NCBI GenBank assembly: GCA_016179185.1
Contig: JACORW010000002.1
Location: 1 to 38,846, forward strand
Direction: 5' to 3'
DNA: 38,846 bases
DNA from: Gammaproteobacteria bacterium
GTDB taxonomy: Bacteria; Pseudomonadota; Gammaproteobacteria; Eutrophobiales; Eutrophobiaceae
In this document: piece after piece, positions 14,592 to 21,764 of the stretch
Layout: each line of letters starts with the position of its first letter
Position numbering within the stretch: position 1 is the first letter of the stretch
Notes under the pieces: model-generated
The model's input: the letters and a program-made list of their open reading frames with translations, nothing else
Databases searched by the model: none
What the model was told of the DNA's origin: nothing
Made by a program: the position numbers and the translations under genes

Positions 14592-16862
14592 ATGACCATG
14601 CACACCCGTGCCATTTTGATCGCATTTGCCGCCGCGCTGTTGCCGGGCATAGCCGCCGCCCAGGGCATTGAAGAGGTCATCGTGACTGCGCAGAAGCGCG
14701 AACAAAAGGTGCAGGAGGTCGGTATCGCGATCACCACATACAGTGAGGAGCAGCTAAAAGAACTGTATCTGACCGGCGCGCAGGATGTCTCTGCGCTGGC
14801 GCCGAACGTCACAACGGTGCAGCCGAACGGACCGTCCAACTTTGCGCTCGCCATCCGCGGCGTGGTGCAGAACGATTTCGTCACCAACCAGGAAAGCCCG
14901 GTGTCAATCTACGTGGACGAGACCTACATCAGCCAGATGTCCGGCGCCGGGTTTCAACTGTTCGATACCGAGCGCGTCGAAATCCTCAAGGGGCCGCAGG
15001 GAACGCTGTTCGGGCGCAATGCCACCGGCGGCCTGGCGCACTTCATTTCCGTGCAGCCCAGCCAGGAATTCAGCGGCTACGGCCAGATGACCTTCGGTGA
15101 ATTCGAGCAGATTAATTTCGACGGCGCCGTGGGCGGCGGGATCACCGAAGGCATTTCCGGGCGCCTGTCGCTGGCCGCAACTACCAATGGTGGGTATGTC
15201 GAAAACCGGGTTTCCGGCGAGGACATCGCCAATTCCAACGATTACGCCGGGCGCCTGCAGTTCCTGCTGGAGCCCAACGAATCCGTGGACATTCTCCTCA
15301 ACGCGCGCGGCTCGTTCCAGGAAATCCGCACCGGATTCTGGGAGAACGTCTCCACCGATCCGCTGAGCAACCTGACCCCCGAAGCGACCAATTTCAACGG
15401 GTACCGGGACGGCGACGGCGACGTGTTTGCCGGAGACTTCGACAAGCTCGGCCACCAGGACGCGCACTCCTGGGGCGCCACCGCCAACATCAAGTTCTAT
15501 TTCGCCAGCCTTACCGCCACGTCCATCACCGACTTTCAGCACGTGTTCCGGGATTACATCGAGGATTCGGACGCCTCGCCGTTCCCCGATTTCAATTTCT
15601 TCCTGGCCACGGATGCCGATCAGTTTTCCCAGGAACTGCGAATCAACGGCGAGACCGATCGCACCCGCTGGGTCGCGGGTTTTTACCTGCTGGACGTGCG
15701 GGTCAAGGACGCCAACGGCGCCGAGACGCCCCTGATCGGTGTCGCTCCAGTGTTCGGCCTGCCGCCCGGAGGTCTCACCGACGGCAGCGGCGTGTTTCCC
15801 ACCCGTGAGGGAGACGGGACATTCATCGGCAACGACAATCCGTACCAGACGGATCTGAACACCTGGTCGATCTTCGCCCAGGTGGAGTACGACCTGACGG
15901 ATCAAATTACGGCCATCGGCGGCGTGCGCTTCATTGATGAAGACAAGGAGCACCACTACGAAAACAACTTTGTGGATTTCCAGCCCGGCATGCGCGAGCG
16001 CAACGGCAACCCGAATATCTTCTTCAACGCCGGTACCTACGACGGCTCGCTGGATCGCAATCTCTGGTCGGCGAAGCTGGAACTGGACTGGAAGCCGGGC
16101 GATGACCTGCTGCTGTACGCAAGCTGGAACCGCGGCGTGAAGGGCGGCGGCTTCAATGCGCCGCTGGATATCACCTGCGTCACGTGCCCGACGGGCTTCC
16201 TGACGTTGACTGACGCCTTGATGCGTTTCGACGAGGAGACCCTGTACGCCTATGAGCTGGGTTTCAAGGCAACGCTGTTCGGCGGCCTCGCGACGCTTAA
16301 TGGCGCCGGGTTCTATTACGATTACCACGACTTCCAGGCATTTCGCATCATCGGACTCTCGACGTTCATCTTCAACGCCAACGCAGACAGCCACGGCGGC
16401 GAGCTGGAACTCCAGGCGCAGCCGCTGGATGGCCTCGATCTGCAGTTCGGCGTCGGCTATGTGGATCCGGACATCCGCAACGTGGATCTCGGCATCGGCC
16501 TCGGCCCGCAGGAGACCGAACCGGTGCAGGCCCCGCACTGGACCGTCAACGGGCTGGCCCGCTATGAATGGCCGGCATTCAACGGCAGCGCGGCGGTGCA
16601 GATGGATTTCCGGCACCGCTCGAAACACTATTTCAGCCTGACGCGCTTCGAACCCAGCACCGAGAACGGCTACGTGGTCGCCAATGCCCGCGTCAGCTAC
16701 GCCACCGGCGATGGTCACTGGGAGGCGGCGCTGTTCGTCAAGAACTTTACCGACGAGGAATACATCGTGCAGACGTTTGATCTCGGTTTCGTGCTGGGCA
16801 TGACCGAGCAGTACTACGGCACGCCGCGCTGGTTTGGCGGCAGTATCAGTTACACCTGGTAG
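14592..16862 (+). CDS. TonB-dependent outer-membrane receptor
   Basis: 756 residues from ATG 14592, which follows gggag by 7 nt. Signal peptide (residues 1-22, ending GIAAA), TonB box EEVIVTAQKR, plug domain with VYVDETYIS, ERVEILKGPQGTLFGRNATG, then a 22-strand-type barrel ending in the aromatic SISYTW. It belongs to the broad receptor class common in sediment and marine proteobacteria, which take up siderophores, vitamins, sugars or aromatics. It lies upstream of, and on the same strand as, the amine dehydrogenase genes, separated by a hairpin array, so a joint role is possible. No ligand can be assigned. Confidence 0.93.
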   Translation: MTMHTRAILIAFAAALLPGIAAAQGIEEVIVTAQKREQKVQEVGIAITTYSEEQLKELYLTGAQDVSALAPNVTTVQPNGPSNFALAIRGVVQNDFVTNQESPVSIYVDETYISQMSGAGFQLFDTERVEILKGPQGTLFGRNATGGLAHFISVQPSQEFSGYGQMTFGEFEQINFDGAVGGGITEGISGRLSLAATTNGGYVENRVSGEDIANSNDYAGRLQFLLEPNESVDILLNARGSFQEIRTGFWENVSTDPLSNLTPEATNFNGYRDGDGDVFAGDFDKLGHQDAHSWGATANIKFYFASLTATSITDFQHVFRDYIEDSDASPFPDFNFFLATDADQFSQELRINGETDRTRWVAGFYLLDVRVKDANGAETPLIGVAPVFGLPPGGLTDGSGVFPTREGDGTFIGNDNPYQTDLNTWSIFAQVEYDLTDQITAIGGVRFIDEDKEHHYENNFVDFQPGMRERNGNPNIFFNAGTYDGSLDRNLWSAKLELDWKPGDDLLLYASWNRGVKGGGFNAPLDITCVTCPTGFLTLTDALMRFDEETLYAYELGFKATLFGGLATLNGAGFYYDYHDFQAFRIIGLSTFIFNANADSHGGELELQAQPLDGLDLQFGVGYVDPDIRNVDLGIGLGPQETEPVQAPHWTVNGLARYEWPAFNGSAAVQMDFRHRSKHYFSLTRFEPSTENGYVVANARVSYATGDGHWEAALFVKNFTDEEYIVQTFDLGFVLGMTEQYYGTPRWFGGSISYTW

Positions 16863-16864
16863 CG

Positions 16865-17012
16865 GGGTGATGCAAGACTCCGTTTTGCATCACCCTGCGC
16901 GCCCCATGGATGGGACGCATCGTTTTTCAAGCATGCAAGTGCTTGATAAACGGAGCGAGGCCGAAGCTGTGCTTTGGCCGAAGCGAGAGGCTAAAGTCCA
17001 TGGATGGACTTT
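16865..17012. repeat. Mosaic hairpin array before aauB
   Basis: Five hairpins in a row, each different. They are gggtgatgcaa/ttgcatcaccc (16865-16875/16885-16895, perfect), an imperfect gcgcccca/tgggacgc unit around 16900-16918, a 13-bp unit with one mismatch (16921-16933/16940-16952), ggccgaagc/gctttggcc (16959-16967/16971-16979), and aaagtcca/tggacttt (16993-17000/17005-17012, perfect). It fills the TonB receptor/aauB gap. A lone tgcatcaa half-site follows at 17013. The first unit resembles the hairpin at 29160-29185. Confidence 0.8.
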
Positions 17013-17042
17013 TGCATCAATTTGGTAAAGCAGGACAGGGCC

Positions 17043-18191
17043 GTGCGGACTCTCGCCGGTGCCGCGTTGCTGCTTCTTGCGGCCGCGGTTCCGGCCTCTG
17101 CCGATTTGCCCGTGGAACCCATCGGTGTCACCGAGAAACTGCCCGCCCGATGGCCGGATACCTGGATCCAGGCCCACGACATCAACTTCTATGCCCTGTC
17201 CGACGGCAAAGTCGTGATCTTCGACGTCGCGGCGGAGAACAGGAACTACAAGGGCTCCATCTCCGCCGCGCAGTTCGCTTCGTTCATTGCTTCCACGACC
17301 CGCCCCGAGATCTACGTCGCAGAGACTTATTATTCGCAGCGCGTACGCGGCACGCGCCACGATGTCATCACCGTGCACGACAAGTCCACGCTGGCGCCCG
17401 TCGCCGAGATCCCGCTGCCCGGCGGCAAGCGCGGGCAATATGTCACCTTCAAGAATACGTTGCAGTTGCTGAACGACGAAAACTGGCTGGCGGTCTACAA
17501 CTTCTCCCCGGCGGCAACGGTGTCCATCGTTGACGTGGCCGCGCGCAGGATCATCGGCGAGGCGTCAGTGGCCGGTTGCGCGATGATTTATCCGACCGGC
17601 ACCCGGAATTTCATGTCCCTGTGCAGCGAAGGTGTGATGCTGGTCACGGCGCTGGCAGAGACCGGAGCGGTGGCAAAGCAGTGGCGCACGCCGGCGTTCT
17701 TCAATGCCGATGACGATCCGTTGTTTGCCATGCCGACAATGATCGGGCGCATGGCGTATTTCCCCACCTTCCATGGCAATATCCAGCCGCTGGATCTGTC
17801 CGGCGACGAGCCGAAAGTTCTGCTGCGCTGGTCGCTGCTGAATGACGCCGATCGCAAGGCAAACTGGCGCCCCGGCGGCTGGCAGATCGCCGCGGCCCAC
17901 CGCAGCGGCAGGCTCTATGTGCTGATGCATCCTGACGGCTATAACGGCAGCCACAAGAATGGCGGTCCGGAGGTCTGGGTGTTCGATGTCGGCAGTGGTA
18001 AACGCGTCGCGCGGCACGTGCTCAAGAACCGCGGGGTTTCCATCGAGGTGACGTCCGGCGCACAACCTTATCTCGTCGTCACCAACGACTCGTTCCAACT
18101 GGATGTCTACGACGCCGGAGACGGCAAGTGGCTGCGCATGTTCGGCGACCATGCCGTGACCATGCCCATGGTATTGCACGCGGTGCAGTGA
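17043..18191 (+). CDS. aauB: Aromatic amine dehydrogenase heavy chain
   Basis: 382 residues from GTG 17043, preceded by aggacaggg; an in-frame ATG at 17004 lies inside a hairpin and is less likely. Signal peptide (TLAGAALLLLAAAVPASA), then a seven-bladed beta-propeller of the MADH/AADH heavy-chain family. Blocks such as WSLLNDADRKANWRPGGW and LYVLMHPDGYNGSHK match, from memory, the Alcaligenes aromatic amine dehydrogenase better than methylamine dehydrogenase. In the periplasm, two heavy and two light chains oxidise primary amines (tyramine or phenylethylamine type) to aldehyde and ammonia. First gene of the aauB-mauE-mauD-aauA-cytochrome set; mauE follows after 10 bp. Confidence 0.9.
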   Translation: MRTLAGAALLLLAAAVPASADLPVEPIGVTEKLPARWPDTWIQAHDINFYALSDGKVVIFDVAAENRNYKGSISAAQFASFIASTTRPEIYVAETYYSQRVRGTRHDVITVHDKSTLAPVAEIPLPGGKRGQYVTFKNTLQLLNDENWLAVYNFSPAATVSIVDVAARRIIGEASVAGCAMIYPTGTRNFMSLCSEGVMLVTALAETGAVAKQWRTPAFFNADDDPLFAMPTMIGRMAYFPTFHGNIQPLDLSGDEPKVLLRWSLLNDADRKANWRPGGWQIAAAHRSGRLYVLMHPDGYNGSHKNGGPEVWVFDVGSGKRVARHVLKNRGVSIEVTSGAQPYLVVTNDSFQLDVYDAGDGKWLRMFGDHAVTMPMVLHAVQ

Positions 18192-18201
18192 GCGTCCTGC
18201 C

Positions 18202-18744
18202 GTGATCGATCCGGTCCTGTCTCTCGCCTGCGCACTGGTACTGGCGTGGATCTTCATCGCCGCGGGCGCGCACAAGTTCCATGATCCGGCCCGATTCGGC
18301 GCCGCGCTGGGCGCCTACGGACTCCTGCCCGAGGTACTGGTGCGGCCAGCCGCGCTGCTGTTGCCGCTGGGCGAATTCATGATCGCTTTCGGCCTGTTGT
18401 TCCCGCAGGCGCGATCCATCGCGGCTTGGAGCAGTGTGCTGCTGATCGGCGCCTATACGCTCGCCATCGGCATCAATCTGCTCCGCGGGCGGCGCAACAT
18501 TGATTGCGGCTGCGGCGATCCCGGCCGGCGGCAGCCGTTGAGCGAATGGCTGCTGCTGCGCAACGCGCTGCTGATGGGCGCGGGAGCGCTGGCCGCGGCC
18601 GCGCCGTTCGCGCGAGTCGCCGGCTGGCTCGACTGGACCGTGGCGGCGCTGGCGGCGATCGCGCTGGGTCTCATCCATGGCGCATGCAACCAGTTGTTGA
18701 GCAACCGCCACCGGCTGGCGAACCTGGGTTCCACCCATGGCTGA
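18202..18744 (+). CDS. mauE: MauE-like membrane protein for amine dehydrogenase maturation
   Basis: 180 residues with four or five membrane helices (first at about 5-22). The conserved dicysteine site IDCGCGDPG is at about residues 98-106. MauE/DoxX-type proteins work with MauD in forming the many disulfides of the light chain, probably passing redox equivalents across the inner membrane. It sits 10 bp after aauB and overlaps mauD by 8 bp, so it is translationally coupled. Length is normal. Confidence 0.9.
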   Translation: MIDPVLSLACALVLAWIFIAAGAHKFHDPARFGAALGAYGLLPEVLVRPAALLLPLGEFMIAFGLLFPQARSIAAWSSVLLIGAYTLAIGINLLRGRRNIDCGCGDPGRRQPLSEWLLLRNALLMGAGALAAAAPFARVAGWLDWTVAALAAIALGLIHGACNQLLSNRHRLANLGSTHG

Positions 18745-19342
18745 CGCGCTGGTCATTTCAAATCTGCTGCTCTGGGTCGTGGTGATTGCCCTGGGACTGG
18801 TAGTCCTGGCATTGGTGCGCCAGGTGGGGGTCCTGTACGAACGCGTGGCGCCGGCGGGTGCGCTGATGGTGAATCGCAAGCTGAAAGCCGGCGAGCCGGC
18901 ACCGGAATTGGCACTGGTCGATCTCACGGGCAAGCCGGTTGCAATCGGCGGTGCATCAAATACCGGGCGCGGTACGCTGCTGTTCTTTCTGTCACCGAAT
19001 TGCCCGATCTGCAAAACCCTGCTGCCGGCCCTGCGCTCCGCGGCGCGCAACGAACGCGCCTGGCTGGACGTGATCCTGGCCAGCGACGGCAACGATCACG
19101 ATCATGCGCAGTTTGTCGCGGAGCAGGATCTTGCGCAGTTTCCCTACGTCTCATCCGAAATCCTGGGGATGACCTACGGCGTCGGCAAATTGCCCTATGC
19201 GGTGCTCATCGGCGAGCACGGCAACATTGTTTCCATGGGCATCATCAATTCGCGCGAGCACCTGGAAAGCCTGTTTGAATCGCGGGAGCGGGGCGTGGCA
19301 TCCATTCAGGAATATCTGAAATCAAGGGGTCAGGGTCATTGA
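18737..19342 (+). CDS. mauD: MauD thioredoxin-like disulfide protein
   Basis: 201 residues. One N-terminal membrane anchor (NLLLWVVVIALGLVVLALV, about 9-27), then a periplasmic thioredoxin-like domain with the active site SPNCPICKTLLP and the cis-proline region KLPYAVLI. MauD is needed for correct disulfide formation and stability of the amine dehydrogenase light chain. It overlaps mauE (8 bp). The gap to aauA is unusually long (192 bp) and filled by repeats. Confidence 0.92.
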   Translation: MADALVISNLLLWVVVIALGLVVLALVRQVGVLYERVAPAGALMVNRKLKAGEPAPELALVDLTGKPVAIGGASNTGRGTLLFFLSPNCPICKTLLPALRSAARNERAWLDVILASDGNDHDHAQFVAEQDLAQFPYVSSEILGMTYGVGKLPYAVLIGEHGNIVSMGIINSREHLESLFESRERGVASIQEYLKSRGQGH

Positions 19343-19355
19343 ATTTTCACATTTT

Positions 19356-19518
19356 CTGTGGGGCCGGGTTTATCCCGGCCGATATAATTGTGGCTGGCTT
19401 GAAGCTACCCACAGGGATGTGGGGTATGCCGCGTGAGGACAGGAGTTCGGAGCGGCGACCCACAGGGATGTGGGGTATGCCGCGTGAGGACAGGAGTCCG
19501 GAGCGGCCGGCCCCACAG
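19356..19518. repeat. Bracketed repeat element inside the amine dehydrogenase operon
   Basis: Two tandem 51-bp copies (19407-19457 and 19458-19508, one mismatch seen) each contain the stem cccaca-ggga-tgtggg. The block is enclosed by a 12-bp inverted repeat, ctgtggggccgg (19356-19367) and its complement (19507-19518), and starts with a ggccggg/cccggcc hairpin (19362-19368/19374-19380). It occupies most of the mauD-aauA gap. The 51-bp period is a multiple of three, so frames stay open through it. Confidence 0.85.
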
Positions 19519-19534
19519 GGGGACTGGATATTCA

Positions 19535-20104
19535 ATGCTGTCATGGCTTGAACGATTGATGGAGAAGGCGTCCCGGCGCGTGGCGCGCGCCACGTCGCGG
19601 CGCAGTTTCCTGGCCGGCCTGGGCACGCTGCTGGTGGGCGGCGCCTCGCTACCGCTGCTGCCCGTGGCTCGGGCCGCCGGCGGGCACGGCGCCGCTGCCG
19701 GCGCTGAACGGGGCGTCGCGCCGCAGACCAGCGGTGTCGAGGGCGATCCGGGCGATCCGACCACCTGCGAGTACTGGCGGCACTGCGCCATGGACGGGTT
19801 CCTGTGCAGTTGCTGCGGCGGCACGCAGAGGACCTGTCCGCCGGGAACCGAGATGGCGCCGCTGACCTGGATCGGCACCTGCCGCAATCCCGCCGACAAC
19901 AAGGACTACATCGTTTCCTACAACGATTGCTGCGGGAAAACCAGTTGCGGTGCATGCCTGTGCAACCGCAATGAATCCGACAAGCCGCCGTACCGGGCGT
20001 TCTCCAACAACGACACGAACTGGTGCCTGGGGACGTCGTCAACGCTCTACCATTGCACCACGGCGGTCATACTCGGCATCGCCACGATGGAAGCGGACGC
20101 ATGA
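19535..20104 (+). CDS. aauA: Aromatic amine dehydrogenase light chain (TTQ subunit)
   Basis: 189 residues from ATG 19535. It has a twin-arginine signal (SRRSFLAGLG at 21-30), then the Cys-rich mature chain. By alignment from memory with Paracoccus MauA, Trp112 and Trp163 are the two TTQ-forming tryptophans (spacing 51, as W57-W108). Asp87 and Asp131 match the catalytic D32 and D76, and Tyr172 matches Y119. There are 14 cysteines after the signal against 12 in MauA; the extra ones (94, 138) occur in the LCSCCGGT and CCGKTSCG blocks, which resemble the Alcaligenes aromatic amine dehydrogenase. The enzyme oxidises amines in the periplasm and passes electrons to a copper or haem protein. It overlaps the cytochrome gene by ATGA. 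Confidence 0.93.
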   Translation: MLSWLERLMEKASRRVARATSRRSFLAGLGTLLVGGASLPLLPVARAAGGHGAAAGAERGVAPQTSGVEGDPGDPTTCEYWRHCAMDGFLCSCCGGTQRTCPPGTEMAPLTWIGTCRNPADNKDYIVSYNDCCGKTSCGACLCNRNESDKPPYRAFSNNDTNWCLGTSSTLYHCTTAVILGIATMEADA

Positions 20105-20556
20105 TCATGCTTCGGCGTCTGGTTTTCGCCGCCGTCCTGCCCGGCCTGGCCGGCGTGCCGTTCCCGGCCACGGGGGCAGCGGTCCTTTCGCCGCAGCAGC
20201 AGCACCGGGCGCAGGTGAACTACCTGCTGAATTGTGCCGGCTGCCACCTGCCGGACGGGCACGGCTCGCCGGGCACGGTGCCAGACGTGCGCGAATACCT
20301 GGGCGAGTTTGCCCAGCATGACGTGTCGCGTTCCTTCCTCGCGCGCGTCCCGGGCGCCTCCGGCTCGCCCCTCGGCGATGCGGAACTCGCGGAGGTGCTG
20401 AACTGGATCCTGATCACGATGAACGGCGCGCAGCTACGCGACGATTTCAGGCCGTACACGGCAGAGGAGGTGTCCCGCTACCGGCGTGACACGCTCATTG
20501 ATGTGGAGCCGGTGCGTCAGGCATTGATCAGGGCACTGGCACAGGGCGCGCAATGA
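20101..20556 (+). CDS. Periplasmic monohaem cytochrome c
   Basis: 151 residues. Signal peptide (RRLVFAAVLPGLAGVPFPATGAA, about 5-27), a single haem site CAGCH at 45-49, and a C-terminal helical part with LNWILITMNG. The start ATG overlaps the aauA stop, so it is the fifth gene of the operon. It likely accepts electrons from the reduced TTQ enzyme, directly or through a missing azurin. It is too small and has too few haem sites to be MauG, the dihaem enzyme that finishes TTQ in methylamine dehydrogenase. Confidence 0.82.
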   Translation: MIMLRRLVFAAVLPGLAGVPFPATGAAVLSPQQQHRAQVNYLLNCAGCHLPDGHGSPGTVPDVREYLGEFAQHDVSRSFLARVPGASGSPLGDAELAEVLNWILITMNGAQLRDDFRPYTAEEVSRYRRDTLIDVEPVRQALIRALAQGAQ

Positions 20557-20577
20557 TGCACGCGGTTCCGGGGTCGA

Positions 20578-20608
20578 GTTATTGACCTGTTCCGGAATCT
20601 TCAATAAC
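20578..20608. repeat. Hairpin after the cytochrome gene
   Basis: gttattga (20578-20585) and tcaataac (20601-20608) pair perfectly around a 15-nt loop containing ttccggaa. It lies between the cytochrome stop and the phosphatase start. It could mark the operon end, but no T-run follows. Confidence 0.5.
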
Positions 20609-20637
20609 CCAGGTCCGGCGCCTGGCGCCCGGGCGTC

Positions 20638-21750
20638 ATGACGCAAAGACTGCCGCTGCGTGTCGCGCTGCCGCTGCTGGTTGCGATGATTGTCGCGGCG
20701 GCACTGACCCTGTTGTGGTGTCTTTACCGTTTTCGCCCCGAGCTCGTGTCCAGGCCGGGGACTGGCGTGCTGATCGTGCTGGCGATCACGGGGATCGCGC
20801 TGGCATTCGCCGTGGCGCTCGTGCTGTACGTTGCCAGGCCCATTACCGCACTGACCGAGCACCTGCGGCGAATCGGCCACGGCAGGCTGGACGAAGACAT
20901 TCTGCTGGCGCAATTCCCCGAGTTCATGGGCCTGTCCTTCGCGGTCAACAACTTGGTCGAACGGCTGCGCGAGAGCGCGGAACTGCGCCGCTCACTTTCC
21001 TCCGCGGCGGAGGTGCAGAAACGGCTGCTGCCGTCATCGGTGCCGCAGTATGCCGGCCTGGACGTGGCCGGGCGCAGTTACTACTGCGATGCGGCCGGCG
21101 GCGATTACTACGATTTTCTCGAAATCGGTTCACTGCCGGAAGGCTGCGCCGTTATCGCCATCGGCGATGTCTCCGGTCATGGCATTGCGTCGGCGATGGG
21201 CATGGCCGCGGCGCGGGCGGTCCTGCGCAGTCGCTGTCATGATGCGGCCTCATTGCAGGAATTGCTCGGCCATGTGAACAAGCAGGTGGTCGAGGACAGC
21301 AGCGCCGGCCGCTACATGACCATGTTGCTGGTGGCGGTGGACGCGGCGCGTTCCGAGTTGCGCTGGGCCAGCGCCGGACATCGCGAACCGCTGCTGCTGG
21401 AGCCGGGTGTGTCCGGATTCCGGCAGTTGCAGGGCGCCGACATTCCGCTGGGAGTCATCGCCGAAGCGGAATATCGCGAACACCGGGTCGGTGACCTGCG
21501 CCCCGGCCAGATGATCCTGCTCGCGACGGACGGGCTGTGGGAGGCTGCAAACAGCGACGGCGCGCCATTTGGGCTGGAACGTACCGCCGCAGTGATGCAC
21601 GCCAATTCGGACCGGAGCGCCCGGGACATCTGCGCCGCCATCGCCCTGAATCTGCTCGAGTACTGCGGCGCGGCAGTTCAGCGCGACGACGTCAGCTACG
21701 TGGTCATCAAGGTCGCACGGGACCGGGATCCTGACTTGACAGGACATTGA
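20638..21750 (+). CDS. Membrane HAMP-SpoIIE (PP2C) phosphatase
   Basis: 370 residues. Two membrane helices (about 8-29 and 43-66) with almost no periplasmic domain, a HAMP linker (about 67-118), a short coiled coil (SSAAEVQKRLLP) and a SpoIIE/PP2C catalytic domain. Metal-binding aspartates are in AGGDYYDF, GDVSGHGIASAMG, LATDGLWEA and RDDVSYVV. RsbU-type enzymes dephosphorylate anti-anti-sigma (STAS) proteins to release an alternative sigma factor; no such partner lies nearby. It faces the CNB-tailed RND pump tail to tail with a 14-bp gap. Confidence 0.9.
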   Translation: MTQRLPLRVALPLLVAMIVAAALTLLWCLYRFRPELVSRPGTGVLIVLAITGIALAFAVALVLYVARPITALTEHLRRIGHGRLDEDILLAQFPEFMGLSFAVNNLVERLRESAELRRSLSSAAEVQKRLLPSSVPQYAGLDVAGRSYYCDAAGGDYYDFLEIGSLPEGCAVIAIGDVSGHGIASAMGMAAARAVLRSRCHDAASLQELLGHVNKQVVEDSSAGRYMTMLLVAVDAARSELRWASAGHREPLLLEPGVSGFRQLQGADIPLGVIAEAEYREHRVGDLRPGQMILLATDGLWEAANSDGAPFGLERTAAVMHANSDRSARDICAAIALNLLEYCGAAVQRDDVSYVVIKVARDRDPDLTGH

Positions 21751-21764
21751 CCCGGCCGGGGCGC

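Noticed and set aside
14904..16718. Long minus-strand reading frame opposite the TonB receptor
   Set aside because: Antisense shadow; the plus strand has the complete receptor with plug and barrel motifs.
17004..17042. ATG 17004 as the start of aauB
   Set aside because: It lies inside a repeat hairpin without a ribosome site; GTG 17043 follows aggacaggg and gives a compact signal peptide.
19407..19508. CRISPR-like tandem repeats
   Set aside because: Only two copies, 51-bp period without unique spacers, internal stem, and no cas genes.
20101..20556. Cytochrome gene as a MauG homologue
   Set aside because: Only one CxxCH and 151 residues; MauG has two haems and is about 350-400 residues.
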